Notes: generated by a model not told the origin, from the letters alone. A stretch of DNA of 64,000 bases from Paenibacillus allorhizosphaerae (GCF_910594985.1 NZ_CAJVCE010000026.1:26760-90759); one strand, 5' to 3'. Numbered from the stretch's first letter, positions 8,657 through 18,055 are shown. Made by a program: numbers and translations.

Positions 8657-9556
8657 TTAGATGCGGCCGATTTCGTTGACCGCCTTTTCCATGCTTTTAT
8701 CGTAATATTGAATCATCTTCTGGTTCGCTTCGTATGCGCGCAATGCCGACATCATATCGACCATCGACTGGCCCGTATCGACATTGGACCGCTCGATATA
8801 CCCCTGGCGTACTTCAACCTGATCCAGATCGTCAATCGGCCGAATCGTGCCCTGGTCTTCCTCCGTCAGCCGGTACAAGCCGTTGCCTTCCCGAATCAGC
8901 AGGTTCGGATCTTCCACCCGGGTGATCAGCAAACTCACCGGTTGTCCTCCCGCTCCCAGCAGCGGCTCTCCGTCAATATTCGTAAATTGACCAGTCCGGC
9001 TAATACGGAAATTGGTAATCGGCGTATTCGTTGCCGGATCGACGAGAACGATCGGCTGCTGATTCCGGTCCATCACTTGGCGTCCATCCGAATCGATAAG
9101 CTGCCCGTTCGCGTCGACCGAAAACTTACCATTCAACGAATACCGCTGTTCCCCCGCCGCGTTCATGATCGTGAAAAAAGCTTGCGGCTGAATGACGCGG
9201 ACCCCGTTCTCATCCACATATTTGCCCGAGCTGTCGAACCGGGCTCCCGGTACTTGAATGTTGGAGATGAGTGCAAAGTCGAACGGGTTGTTCGTCTCTC
9301 GAATATCCCCCTGCGCGTGCAGCGACACGTTCTCCTCCGCCATTACACCGGTATTGATCCGGCCGACCGATACAGCTCCAGGCTCGTCCTTCCCGTTCCG
9401 GACGCGTGAGATCAACACCTCGGGAAAGGAACGGTTAATCCCGGTGCCGCCCTTGAAGCCGGGCGTATTCAAATTGGCAACATTGTTCGTTACGATATCG
9501 TGTTTGCGCTGCTGGGCAATCATGCCGGAAGCGGCGGTATACAGACCTCTTAACAT
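8657..9556 (-). CDS. flhO: Flagellar hook-basal body rod protein FlhO
   Basis: A 299-residue FlgF/FlgG-type rod protein. It begins MLRGLYTAASGMIAQQ, followed by NNVANLNTPGFKGG, and ends with the helical MMSALRAYEANQKMIQ. It is paralogous to flhP just downstream. The start has GGAGG within the 15-base gap to mbl, so mbl, flhO and flhP are probably one transcript. The linkage of a cell-shape actin with rod proteins is conserved in Bacillales. Confidence 0.93.
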   Translation of the reverse strand: MLRGLYTAASGMIAQQRKHDIVTNNVANLNTPGFKGGTGINRSFPEVLISRVRNGKDEPGAVSVGRINTGVMAEENVSLHAQGDIRETNNPFDFALISNIQVPGARFDSSGKYVDENGVRVIQPQAFFTIMNAAGEQRYSLNGKFSVDANGQLIDSDGRQVMDRNQQPIVLVDPATNTPITNFRISRTGQFTNIDGEPLLGAGGQPVSLLITRVEDPNLLIREGNGLYRLTEEDQGTIRPIDDLDQVEVRQGYIERSNVDTGQSMVDMMSALRAYEANQKMIQYYDKSMEKAVNEIGRI

Positions 9557-9571
9557 CGGAGCTGCGCCTCC

Positions 9572-10570
9572 TTAAAATTTGCGCTTCGAAACTTTGTCTA
9601 AATTGTCGAGCATGATCCCGGTGCCCTTCACGACGCAGTGCATCGGATCTTCCGCAATCAGGACAGGCACCTTCAGCTCGTCCGCCAGCAATTGGTCGAT
9701 GCCATGCAGCATCGCGCCCCCACCGGTAAGGATAACGCCTCGGTCGATAATGTCCGCCGACAGCTCCGGCGGCGTCCGTTCCAGCACGCTCTTGGCTGCC
9801 GCTACGATGGAGGATACGGACTCCCACAACGCTTCCTGAATTTCTTGCGAATCGATGGTAATCGTCAGCGGCAATCCGCTCACCATATCTCTGCCGCGTA
9901 TATCCATCGTTTCCCGCTTCAGCTCCGGGTGCACTGTACCGATGCGCACCTTAATATCCTCGCTTGTCCGTTCCCCGATCAGCAGCTTGTATTTACTCTT
10001 AATATATTTCATGATGGAGGCGTCGAACTTGTCCCCGGCGATTTTAATAGAAGAGGAGGTGACAATGTCGCCCATGGACAATACGGCAACATCCGTCGTC
10101 CCTCCGCCGATATCGACTACCATATTCCCGCTCGGCTGGAAAATATCCATGCCTGCGCCGATCGCAGCCGCCTTGGGCTCCTCTTCCAAAAACACCTCGC
10201 GGGCTCCGCTGCGTTCTGCAGCTTCTCGAATCGCCTTCTGCTCTACGGAAGTAATGTTCGTGGGCGCACAAATGAGGATGCGCGGATGACTATACCACTT
10301 CCGGCCTCCGACTTTATTGATGAAATATTTCAGCATCATTTCAGTAATTTCAAAATCCGCAATCACGCCGTCCTTCAGCGGGCGGGTGGCAATAATGTTA
10401 CCTGGCGTCCGACCAACCATCCGGCGAGCTTCCTCGCCGACGGCGAGTACCCGCTTCGTATCGCTCTCAAGCGCAACGACAGATGGCTCATCCAGAACGA
10501 CGCCTCTGCCTTTCACATGAATAAGGACGTTCGCTGTCCCCAGATCTATGCCGATATCCTTGCTTAACAT
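9572..10570 (-). CDS. mbl: Rod shape-determining protein Mbl (MreB-like actin)
   Basis: A 332-residue bacterial actin with all nucleotide-fold motifs: IGIDLGTANVLIHVKG (phosphate 1), DIGGGTTDVAVLS (phosphate 2), and LTGGGAMLHGIDQ (adenosine). It polymerises under the membrane and guides the lateral-wall machinery. The position between spoIIID and flhO identifies it as Mbl rather than MreB or MreBH. Length matches the family. The upstream 233-base gap contains a TGTCGAA Spo0A-box-like heptamer near 10690, which is a weak single match. Confidence 0.93.
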   Translation of the reverse strand: MLSKDIGIDLGTANVLIHVKGRGVVLDEPSVVALESDTKRVLAVGEEARRMVGRTPGNIIATRPLKDGVIADFEITEMMLKYFINKVGGRKWYSHPRILICAPTNITSVEQKAIREAAERSGAREVFLEEEPKAAAIGAGMDIFQPSGNMVVDIGGGTTDVAVLSMGDIVTSSSIKIAGDKFDASIMKYIKSKYKLLIGERTSEDIKVRIGTVHPELKRETMDIRGRDMVSGLPLTITIDSQEIQEALWESVSSIVAAAKSVLERTPPELSADIIDRGVILTGGGAMLHGIDQLLADELKVPVLIAEDPMHCVVKGTGIMLDNLDKVSKRKF

Positions 10571-10803
10571 CTAACGAATCCTCCCTAAACCAACCGTCCA
10601 GCCTCAAAAATGAAGCGGCATTACTATTATATACGTTATTTACATGATTTCGCCATAAAATCGGAAAATCCTCTTTTTTTGCGCTTGTATTTCGACAATT
10701 ACCGCATGGTTTCGAGCCGTTCGGAAGGAATAAGGAACGTACCGTCAGCGTACGCCGCCATAGAACAGACGCGTTGCCCACGGTACGACCGGCAATCCGA
10801 TGC

Positions 10804-11091
10804 TTATTTAATGGTGACGAGCTTCTCCTGCGTTTTCGGGCTACGGGTCTTGCGGTATTTAATCTTGGTAGCTTCGCCTCCGCGCAGGTGACGAATTGAC
10901 TTATGATATTCCAGTATGTGCTTTACCTGATTCGCCAGCTCCGGATTGATTTCCGGCAGCCGTTCCGTTAGATCCTTGTGCACCGTGCTCTTCGAAACAC
11001 CGAATTCTTTAGCAATGGTGCGAACCGTGTGCTTGGTTTCCACCAGGCAGCGGCCGATCTTAATGGTTCGCTCTTTGATGTAATCGTGCAC
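10804..11091 (-). CDS. spoIIID: Stage III sporulation transcriptional regulator SpoIIID
   Basis: A 95-residue helix-turn-helix regulator that acts in the mother cell during sporulation and switches genes between sigma-E and sigma-K phases. The recognition segment IAKEFGVSKSTVHKDL and the following RLPEINPELANQVK match SpoIIID nearly word for word. The start is the GTG at 11091 (HDYIKERTIKIG follows), with GGGAGG 8 bases upstream. The family usually starts at exactly this residue. A sigma-E-type promoter lies 35 bases upstream. Confidence 0.96.
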   Translation of the reverse strand: MHDYIKERTIKIGRCLVETKHTVRTIAKEFGVSKSTVHKDLTERLPEINPELANQVKHILEYHKSIRHLRGGEATKIKYRKTRSPKTQEKLVTIK

Positions 11092-11125
11092 TCCCCTCGC
11101 CTCCCTACTCGAGTTAGTTTGGTAC

Positions 11126-11153
11126 ATTATATGAGGGGTGTGGACTTATATTC
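11126..11153 (-). promoter_or_regulatory. Putative sigma-E promoter of spoIIID
   Basis: On the minus strand, GAATATA (-35 type) is followed by 13 bases and CATATAAT (-10 type; consensus about CATACAAT). The -10 ends 35 bases before the GTG start. SpoIIID is a known sigma-E target in Bacillus, so the match is in the right place. Not tested. Confidence 0.55.
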
Positions 11154-11263
11154 TTTGTTTCGCCTTGCTGACAAGCCCGGAAAGCCATTTATTTTCGAGG
11201 ACAAGTTGCGCTTCCTGCGTCTTTTCCCATTGGGGAAGCGGCGGACAAGCGCTTGCGACAAAC

Positions 11264-11292
11264 AAAAAAAGCAGGGATGCCCTCCCTGCTTT
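11264..11292 (-). terminator. Terminator after spoIIQ
   Basis: An AGCAGGGA/TCCCTGCT hairpin of 8 base pairs followed, on the minus strand, by a run of seven T. It lies 18 bases past the spoIIQ stop. Confidence 0.88.
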
Positions 11293-11309
11293 CAGCTGAT
11301 TTTATTCGA

Positions 11310-12038
11310 TTATTGATCTCCGAGATATTGTTCCGGATTCACCGCTTGACCGCCTTGGCCCTGGCGAAGCTCGAAGTGCAGGTGTACGCCTTGATCTTTC
11401 TCAAGCTCGTTGCGACCCGCTTTCGCGATGACGTCGCCCTTCTTCACTTCGGCATCCTTGGTGACTTTCAGTTCGGCCAAGCTTTGGTAAACGGAGACAA
11501 GTCCGTTCGAATGTGTAATTTCCACCAAATTGCCGACGACCGGGTTTTTCTCCACGGCCGTTACTTTACCGCTCATAACGGCTTGCACGTCAAACGATTG
11601 ATTGTCGGGTCTTGCAAAGTCCATCCCCATATGAGGCGTGAACGTGTCGCCGTATTCTACCATCGCGGCTTGTCTTACTTCATTGGAAGCTTTGCTGTCG
11701 AAATACGGTAAAATCACATCAAACTCGCTGTGCTCCTTGACGGGCCATTGCATGGTTTCTTGCTTTGCATTCGTTGCGACGGCATCAGGTCCGGAAACGT
11801 TGCCTGTGACCGTACCGGATTTGCTAGAATCGACGCTGACATTTGTGTCAAGCTTCGATGTACCCGCACCCTGATACACCCACATTAACGTTAGAATGAT
11901 TGCCGCTGCTGCCATGTACGTTGCCGGAAAAACCCACTTTTTGGCAAGCAATCTCTTCCAGGATGACGAACTGTTTTGCGCTCCTTCGGTCGATTTAGGA
12001 GCCTCTTGATCAGGCAAATCTCTTTTTTGTTCATTCAT
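11310..12038 (-). CDS. spoIIQ: SpoIIQ-type M23 (LytM) membrane protein
   Basis: A 242-residue protein with a short basic cytoplasmic tail, one membrane helix at about residues 34-56, a Ser/Thr-rich linker, and a C-terminal LytM/M23 domain. SpoIIQ is made in the forespore and binds SpoIIIAH across the septum during engulfment. The zinc motifs look complete: His136-x3-Asp140 (PHMGMDFA) and His219-x-His221 (VHLHFEL). In B. subtilis SpoIIQ the first His is lost, so this copy could be an active endopeptidase. It lies next to spoIID and behind a sigma-F-like promoter, which supports spoIIQ over a generic M23 peptidase. Confidence 0.9.
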   Translation of the reverse strand: MNEQKRDLPDQEAPKSTEGAQNSSSSWKRLLAKKWVFPATYMAAAAIILTLMWVYQGAGTSKLDTNVSVDSSKSGTVTGNVSGPDAVATNAKQETMQWPVKEHSEFDVILPYFDSKASNEVRQAAMVEYGDTFTPHMGMDFARPDNQSFDVQAVMSGKVTAVEKNPVVGNLVEITHSNGLVSVYQSLAELKVTKDAEVKKGDVIAKAGRNELEKDQGVHLHFELRQGQGGQAVNPEQYLGDQ

Positions 12039-12057
12039 ATTATATCACCTCGCTAAC

Positions 12058-12088
12058 CAGTGTTGCCAGGTTAACGAGATTTATACGC
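12058..12088 (-). promoter_or_regulatory. Putative sigma-F promoter of spoIIQ
   Basis: On the minus strand GGCAACACTG fits the sigma-F -10 consensus GGnrAnAnTw in seven of eight defined positions. Sixteen bases upstream is GCGTA; a better GTATA pentamer is 14 bases upstream. spoIIQ is a sigma-F gene in Bacillus. The spoIIR upstream region has the same arrangement. Confidence 0.5.
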
Positions 12089-12102
12089 GGGAAAACCTAC
12101 TT

Positions 12103-13194
12103 TTAGAAACTTTTCCCTTTCAATAGATTCGACGCTTTGTCAATTTGGATGCCGGTGTAAAAATAGGTTACGATTTGTTCCGCTGTGCGGCCTTCTTTGG
12201 CCATTCCATTTGCGCCCCACTGGCTCATGCCGACCCCGTGCCCGTACCCAAACGTAGTTATTTTCCATTCCCCGTCTTTGAATGCCCATTGGAACTGGCT
12301 CGAGTTGAGCCCCAGTTTCTCTCTCACTTCCCGGCCGGAAAACATTTTGCCGCCGACCGACAGCTTCTTGATCCGCTGTCCCTTGCTCTTCTCGATAATT
12401 TTGAATCCGTTTGCTCCTCCTGACGATACCGGAACCGCACTGGATAAACCAAGCTTACGCTGCAGCTCCTGCGGTTTGAACGAAACCGTTTCTTTGTACT
12501 TCGGCGAGATCGATGCATCCCAAGGGCTGGCTACGCTGCGCAAGTAGGGAATGGACTGACTCCAGTAGTCTTCTGAATTTTCCGTATACCCGTTGCTGGT
12601 AGAGAAGAAACTCGCTTCAATCGGCACGCCTTGATACGTTAATATGAGATCCTTCGTTTCCTCTACCGCTTGGTTCAGCTTGTCCATATTGGTCCGATAC
12701 ACATCGCTGCCCCAACGCGATTTCAATTCCTCATCGGAGACGAAAACCTGATGAACGATCGTATCGGTAACGAGCGCTTCCGATGACTGCGGTACGTTGG
12801 TTTTGTCCCCGTCCAGCAGGCGGCGAACGATATACGTGCGGGCGGCCATTGCTTGTGCCTTTAGCGCCTCAAGCTCAAACTCAATCGGCATTTCGGCTGC
12901 GACGACACCTCTGACATACGACTCCAAGCCGAGACGGACGGTCTTCTTCTCCTTGTCCAAATATACCGGCACCGTCGCGATGTCGCCGGTATCGCGAGCA
13001 GCCGCGGTATCCGCAGAACGGGTACGGTTCGGGGGCGACTCCTGACCGGGCGGCGTACGGACAAGCAGCCCCGGTACCACAATGACGACGGCCATAAAAC
13101 TAGCGAACCAAACGGCGATCCAGCGAATCCAAGCTTTTTGCTTCGGATTCCATTTGCGAGACAAATTTATGTGCAGCCTGTGCTTCATCGCCAT
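12103..13194 (-). CDS. spoIID: Stage II sporulation protein D (SpoIID)
   Basis: A 363-residue membrane-anchored lytic transglycosylase, part of the DMP complex that digests septal peptidoglycan during engulfment. One N-terminal membrane helix lies at about residues 25-45. The family blocks ESYVRGVVAAEMP (with the Glu proposed to be catalytic), MAARTYIVRR, and the C-terminal GYGHGVGMSQWGANGMAKEG are all present. The ATG at 13194 has GGAGGAG 7 bases upstream. It follows murA after a terminator, so it likely has its own promoter. Confidence 0.96.
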   Translation of the reverse strand: MAMKHRLHINLSRKWNPKQKAWIRWIAVWFASFMAVVIVVPGLLVRTPPGQESPPNRTRSADTAAARDTGDIATVPVYLDKEKKTVRLGLESYVRGVVAAEMPIEFELEALKAQAMAARTYIVRRLLDGDKTNVPQSSEALVTDTIVHQVFVSDEELKSRWGSDVYRTNMDKLNQAVEETKDLILTYQGVPIEASFFSTSNGYTENSEDYWSQSIPYLRSVASPWDASISPKYKETVSFKPQELQRKLGLSSAVPVSSGGANGFKIIEKSKGQRIKKLSVGGKMFSGREVREKLGLNSSQFQWAFKDGEWKITTFGYGHGVGMSQWGANGMAKEGRTAEQIVTYFYTGIQIDKASNLLKGKSF

Positions 13195-13253
13195 TTCGCT
13201 CCTCCATCTTCACCCAAGTATCATCATCATATGAAGCGGAAAGATAGAATAGA

Positions 13254-13302
13254 ACAAAAAGAAAGAGAACCGCTCTTTTCGAATGAAAGAGTAGGTTCTC
13301 TT
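13254..13302 (-). terminator. Terminator between murA and spoIID
   Basis: A long imperfect hairpin built on AGAGAACC/GGTTCTCT with an inner ACTCTTT/AAAGAG arm, followed on the minus strand by TTCTTTTTG. It separates vegetative murA from spoIID. Confidence 0.8.
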
Positions 13303-13316
13303 AGAAATGGCTGTGG

Positions 13317-14645
13317 TTACGCCAGGCTCGGCTGCACGGCGAACAGCGGCAGTGCGTCATCTTCTTCTTCGAGCTCGATGACCTCGAGCGGTACCCGCTG
13401 AATATCGGCCCCCAGCAGCGCCAGCTTTTCGGTAATGTTCACATATCCGCGATCGATGTGTTGGAGGCCTGTAATTTCGGTATCCCCATCGGCCGCAAGT
13501 GCAGCCAAAATCAAAGCAGCTCCTGCGCGCAAGTCGGAAGCGCACACTTTGGCGCCTTTCAGGCGATTGCCGCCGCTGACTACCGCGGTGCGGCCTTCGA
13601 CCTTGATTTGCGCGTTCATGTTGGCCATCTGTTCGACATGCATGAAACGGTTCTCAAACACCGTCTCCGTGACAATACCGGTCCCTTCTGCAACAAGCAA
13701 AAGGGCCATCATCTGCGATTGCATATCAGTCGGGAAGCCGGGGTACGGCAGCGTCTTCACATCAACGGAACGTAGCGGACGGTCGGCATAGACGCGCAGT
13801 CCGTTCTCGTCTTCGTTGATTTGTACGCCCATCTCCTGCATCTTGGAAATAACGGGCCGCAGATGATCGGCAATTGCGCCTTCAATGTACAGATCGCTGC
13901 GCGTAATTGCCGCGGCAATCATATATGTACCTGCTTCGATTCGGTCGGGAATGACCGTATGTACTGCGCCTTTCAGCCGCTCTACGCCGTCGATGCGGAT
14001 AAGCCCGGTGCCGGCACCGCGAATTTTGGCGCCCATGGCGTTCAAATAGTTGGCCAAATCAACGATTTCGGGCTCTTTGGCTGCGTTTTCGATCAGCGTC
14101 GTGCCTTCGGCGAGCGTGGCTGCCATCATAATATTTTCCGTCGCGCCTACGCTGGCGACGTCCAAATAAATTTTGGCACCCTTTAGTTTGCCGTTTATTC
14201 TCGCTTCAATATATCCTTGACCGAGTTCGATATTCGCTCCCATCGCCTCGAAACCTTTTAAATGCTGGTCGATCGGGCGCGTACCGATGGCACAGCCGCC
14301 TGGCAGCGATATTCGCGCATGTCCCATGCGGGTCAGCAATGGTCCCATGACAAGAAAAGAGGCCCGCATTTTCCGCACCAATTCGTATGACGCTTCACAG
14401 GTCTGGATACGTCTAGCATTGACGCGAATCGATTCGTCCTTATACTCAACTTCGATTCCCAGGCTTTCAAGCACTTTATTGATGACGTTGACATCGTCCA
14501 GTGGAGGCGCGTCGTGAATGACGCTTTCTCCTTCCGATCCTAATATAGAGGCTGCGATAATCGGCAGTACGGCGTTCTTGGCGCCGTGAATTCGTACCCT
14601 GCCGGATAACTTTTTGCCGCCGCGGACGATTATTTTGCTCATCAT
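13317..14645 (-). CDS. murA: UDP-N-acetylglucosamine 1-carboxyvinyltransferase MurA
   Basis: A 442-residue enolpyruvyl transferase that adds PEP to UDP-GlcNAc, the first committed peptidoglycan step. The N-terminus IIVRGGKKLSGRVRIHGAKNA gives the conserved KN pair, and the fosfomycin-target Cys lies in PGGCAIGTRP. The start is one of two consecutive ATGs (14645 or 14642); GGAGGGGG is 6 or 9 bases upstream. A longer in-frame reading upstream has no comparable site and does not resemble the family. ywzB just upstream and spoIID downstream match the murAA locus of Bacillus. Confidence 0.96.
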   Translation of the reverse strand: MMSKIIVRGGKKLSGRVRIHGAKNAVLPIIAASILGSEGESVIHDAPPLDDVNVINKVLESLGIEVEYKDESIRVNARRIQTCEASYELVRKMRASFLVMGPLLTRMGHARISLPGGCAIGTRPIDQHLKGFEAMGANIELGQGYIEARINGKLKGAKIYLDVASVGATENIMMAATLAEGTTLIENAAKEPEIVDLANYLNAMGAKIRGAGTGLIRIDGVERLKGAVHTVIPDRIEAGTYMIAAAITRSDLYIEGAIADHLRPVISKMQEMGVQINEDENGLRVYADRPLRSVDVKTLPYPGFPTDMQSQMMALLLVAEGTGIVTETVFENRFMHVEQMANMNAQIKVEGRTAVVSGGNRLKGAKVCASDLRAGAALILAALAADGDTEITGLQHIDRGYVNITEKLALLGADIQRVPLEVIELEEEDDALPLFAVQPSLA

Positions 14646-14831
14646 GATCCCCCTCCGCGTGTTTCCTTTTTTGCCTTTACCAGTGTAGCATCGAACCGGC
14701 CGGCCGACAATATGACATTGCCTGGTATGTACGATTCGCCCGGTCATGATATCATTCGTAGCGTTATCGGTTTTTACAACGGTTGTACTATCCATTGTTG
14801 ACAACATTCTCCTTAGTTATTCGAAAAACGA

Positions 14832-15083
14832 TTAAAACATTCCCTTGAGCCACGTCGACCACGATAAGTAATCAATCACGAATCGCGCCAATTGATACCC
14901 GAGCGCCACCGAAAGAAAAACTTGCAGCAGTTTCGCTTGTGCGCTCCGCGGACGTTTGAATAAGGCATCGAGTTTCAGCTCCTGCAGCACCCACCATGAA
15001 AACCCGATGAACACGAGCACTACGACAATATTCAGCAATCCGCTCATCCCCATGGAGGCGTTCACTTTATCTATGTAATCCAA
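14832..15083 (-). CDS. ywzB: DUF1146 family membrane protein (YwzB)
   Basis: An 83-residue protein with two hydrophobic helices at about residues 14-34 and 52-72, separated by a basic loop KRPRSAQ. It matches DUF1146 (YwzB), which lies upstream of murAA in Bacillus, as here. Function unknown; the fixed linkage with murA hints at a wall-related role but the sequence does not show one. Confidence 0.87.
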   Translation of the reverse strand: MDYIDKVNASMGMSGLLNIVVVLVFIGFSWWVLQELKLDALFKRPRSAQAKLLQVFLSVALGYQLARFVIDYLSWSTWLKGMF

Positions 15084-15242
15084 TTGTCTGATCCTCGCTT
15101 TCGGCTATGCCGCTGCAGCAAGGACAATCCGATTGAGCATCACGGCATGTTGGCGCGGCTCCGCGCTACTATCGCTTCTTACCCGCATCCCGCCAGTATC
15201 AATCAAGACCGCCTCACCGAACAAGCATATTTTTTTTCCAAA

Positions 15243-17762
15243 TCATTTTAGCAAATGCGACAAAATCGTGACAAACTCTCCCCGCGTTGCCTGCTGATCC
15301 GGTCGAAACGTTCCGTCCTCATAGCCGGAGATCCAACCTTCCGCCTTCACCTGCTTCAGCAGTCCGATCCCCCAATAACTTTCGTTCACGTCCGTAAACG
15401 GAACCGCTCCTCTGTGTTTCCCCGTCATATTCATGCTGCGTGCGAGCATCGCGGTCATCTCCATCCGGCTAACCGGCTGATCCGGTGCGAACGTGCGGTC
15501 CGGGTAGCCATCGATCACCCCCGCTTGCGAAGCCCTGGCAATATGGCTGTACGCCCAATGCTCTTCATCCAAGTCGGTGTAAACGACCGACTTCTGTTTA
15601 CTCCAATGGAATGCACGGTCCAGCACGGCCGTCGCTTCCGCTCGCGTGATGGGCCGGTCGGGCTGGAATGTGTAGTCTTCATAACCGTTGATGACTTGTT
15701 TCGAAGTAAGGCCCAATATCGCATCTTGCGCCCAATGCCCTCGTATATCGGTATAACCTCCGGTTAAAGGCTTGGCCATAATATTCAATTGATACATATG
15801 ATGATCGAAGGTCTTGTTGGTGTCCAGCTTCAAATAATAGGTTCCCGGCTGAAAACGCCCGGATAATTGCTGTGTGTCGGAAGAAGCGTCATTCATCGAA
15901 CTTGCAATCGGTTTGACCGAGCTGTCATGCAGATTCATATAGACCGTTGCCGGGGAAGGGATGTCGGATAAGCGCATCTGCACCAAACTCTCCTCTTCCA
16001 GCCGGAACTGAAACCAATCCACATCCTCCGGCTTATCCAGAAGCCCATAGTACGGCGTATCGAACGATACCGCCGTCGCCTGATACCAGCGATTGTTCGG
16101 TTCATTCGGATCGATCAACTTCGCACCGTAATCGATGGTAAGCGTGTATTCGCCGACCACCGGATTCTGGTAATCTTTCACATTGTTCACCCGAATATAA
16201 TAGCTTCCGGGAAACACTTCAGGCAGGTAAACCGTTTCCGGCAAACCATCATCCGCTTTATCGACGGTGATTGACTTTTCCCCTTGCTTCTGCACGAGCA
16301 GAACCGGGTCGATTCGAGCCGTATCCGTCGCTACCGTAATCGTTAATGAGCCGGTTTGCGGTACCGGGAACTCAAACCAGTCGACGTCGTTATACTGGTG
16401 GAACGTCCCTTTCAGACTAACGCTCTGCGGAGGAAGCACGAAAGCTTTATACTGCTTGTCATTGTCCTCGTACAAGTCGCGATATATTTCAAAGGCGGTC
16501 GTCAGCTTATACCTTACTTCCTCCCGCTGGGTGCGGTCGGCCGATTGAAGCACAAGGTAGCTCCGGCCTTTGGTCACCTTGAGCGGGATCGTTTGCCCGC
16601 TATGAACCGTCTTGCTCGTCAGCACACCGGTCGCATCCGTATGCTGAACGAAAACAGAAAGATTGCGGCTCATGTCAAGTGTAACTTGAATCGTCCCGTC
16701 ATACGGAGCATCGATGTAGTACCAATCCATATCCGCCCCGTCGGAGAAAGAAGCGGCAATGGATTTGCTCGGAGAAATCGCTTTGGCCTGGTTCTTGCGA
16801 TTATTGGGTTCGTACATATCGGACATGTACGGCTCTTTCATGAGCCGATCAACACGAAGCATCCCGTATCCCGTTTTCGGGTTCCAGCCCGGCATTTCGG
16901 TGTTTTGAGCCGTTTGCCGAAGCCATTGGCGCATCTCATAGGCCTTGAGACTTGGGTTTCGAGTCCACGCTAATGCGGCTGCAGCCGCCACCTGGGGAGC
17001 TGCCATCGATGTACCTTCCATATATTCATACGAACCGCCGATAGCGGTCGTAAATACGTCCCATGGAGCTGCAATGTCCAGCTCCAGGCCGGTATTCGAA
17101 CGCTCTTCCGGTTCATTGTTCGGCGTGACTCCGCCTACGGCCAGAACCGTCGGATACGCAGCCGGATATTTCACCCGGTTCGCCTCGTTCCCGGTTGCGG
17201 CCACAAGCAGTACGTCCCGTTCTTCCGCATACCGGACGATGTCGCTCATATATTCGGAATATTTGTTGAGACCCAGCGATAAGACGACGATTTTTGCCCC
17301 ATGATCCACGGCATAACGGATGCCCTCGCCCAGACGCTGCTCTCCGCCCGAACCATCCGCCTCAAGCGCTTTGATAGGCATTATCCGCGCACGCCACATG
17401 ACGCCCGTCACACCCTTGTCATTGTTGCCGACAGCCGCAATCACGCCCGCTACGTTCGTGCCGTGTCCGTTGTTGTCTTCAGGAGGCTGATCCGGGGAGA
17501 TCAGGTTCACGCCGGGAACCAGGTTCGGTTGCAGGTCAGGATGAGTTAAATCAACGCCCGTATCCACGACGGCAATTGTAATATTTGTATTTCCTTGCGC
17601 CACGTCCCACGCTTCATTTACATGAATTTGCTGCAAATACGGCTGTTTGGAACCTAACGGATCATCCGCTTCGGCGCCGTACGCCGTCTGGCAGCAAATC
17701 AGGAAAAAGACGAAACAGACAGCCGCAGAAAAAACGTTATGTACCCTTCCCTTTTCACTCAT
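15243..17762 (-). CDS. Secreted S8 subtilisin-like protease with three SLH repeats
   Basis: An 839-residue secreted protein. Residues 1-30 form a signal peptide ending in AYGA. The subtilase domain (about 45-320) has the catalytic triad Asp67 (VVDTGVD), His100 (NNGHGTNVAG) and Ser252 (GTSMAAPQVA), plus the oxyanion Asn192 (ATGNE). Three beta-rich stretches follow, each beginning with a YEPNN/YEDND/DPNEPNN-like motif and DVDWFEF-type core, as in bacterial pre-peptidase C-terminal domains. The last 180 residues hold three SLH repeats (DIRGHWAQDAI, DLDEEHWAYSHIARA, DVNESYWGIGLLKQ). There is no obvious separate propeptide. SLH repeats should anchor it to pyruvylated wall polymer made with CsaB. 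Confidence 0.94.
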   Translation of the reverse strand: MSEKGRVHNVFSAAVCFVFFLICCQTAYGAEADDPLGSKQPYLQQIHVNEAWDVAQGNTNITIAVVDTGVDLTHPDLQPNLVPGVNLISPDQPPEDNNGHGTNVAGVIAAVGNNDKGVTGVMWRARIMPIKALEADGSGGEQRLGEGIRYAVDHGAKIVVLSLGLNKYSEYMSDIVRYAEERDVLLVAATGNEANRVKYPAAYPTVLAVGGVTPNNEPEERSNTGLELDIAAPWDVFTTAIGGSYEYMEGTSMAAPQVAAAAALAWTRNPSLKAYEMRQWLRQTAQNTEMPGWNPKTGYGMLRVDRLMKEPYMSDMYEPNNRKNQAKAISPSKSIAASFSDGADMDWYYIDAPYDGTIQVTLDMSRNLSVFVQHTDATGVLTSKTVHSGQTIPLKVTKGRSYLVLQSADRTQREEVRYKLTTAFEIYRDLYEDNDKQYKAFVLPPQSVSLKGTFHQYNDVDWFEFPVPQTGSLTITVATDTARIDPVLLVQKQGEKSITVDKADDGLPETVYLPEVFPGSYYIRVNNVKDYQNPVVGEYTLTIDYGAKLIDPNEPNNRWYQATAVSFDTPYYGLLDKPEDVDWFQFRLEEESLVQMRLSDIPSPATVYMNLHDSSVKPIASSMNDASSDTQQLSGRFQPGTYYLKLDTNKTFDHHMYQLNIMAKPLTGGYTDIRGHWAQDAILGLTSKQVINGYEDYTFQPDRPITRAEATAVLDRAFHWSKQKSVVYTDLDEEHWAYSHIARASQAGVIDGYPDRTFAPDQPVSRMEMTAMLARSMNMTGKHRGAVPFTDVNESYWGIGLLKQVKAEGWISGYEDGTFRPDQQATRGEFVTILSHLLK

Positions 17763-18016
17763 GGCTTTCGTTTCCTTTATCTCTTGATCTAGTAGCCTTA
17801 CCCCATTCTAAGCCTTACGAGTACTCCCTGCAACTGGAATTGAAAACCTTCTTACACTATTCACTTTTTAATGTAAAATGGCATATTTACAAACGAAAAA
17901 AGCAAAGAATCTAAGCGTTTTCAATTCAGTCGGGCTATTGGTCAATCGATTTTCTTGGTGCCGGATGCCACTGCCGACTGTATCGGTTCGCCCGAATCCA
18001 GACGTTTCCAGACGAC
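17763..18016. other. Intergenic region upstream of the SLH protease
   Basis: An AT-rich stretch between the protease start and the nuo operon terminator. It probably carries the protease promoter. I see no gene, operator or repeat in it. Confidence 0.4.
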
Positions 18017-18055
18017 AAAAAAGCCCATGCGCCTCGGAGAACGCTGGGCTTTTTG
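18017..18055 (-). terminator. Terminator of the nuo operon
   Basis: An AAGCCCA/TGGGCTT stem extended by GCG/CGC with one bulged base, followed on the minus strand by TTTTTTG. It lies about 50 bases past the nuoN stop. Confidence 0.85.

Noticed and set aside
10571..10803. Spo0A operator upstream of mbl
   Set aside because: A single TGTCGAA heptamer near 10690 is too short a match to support by itself.
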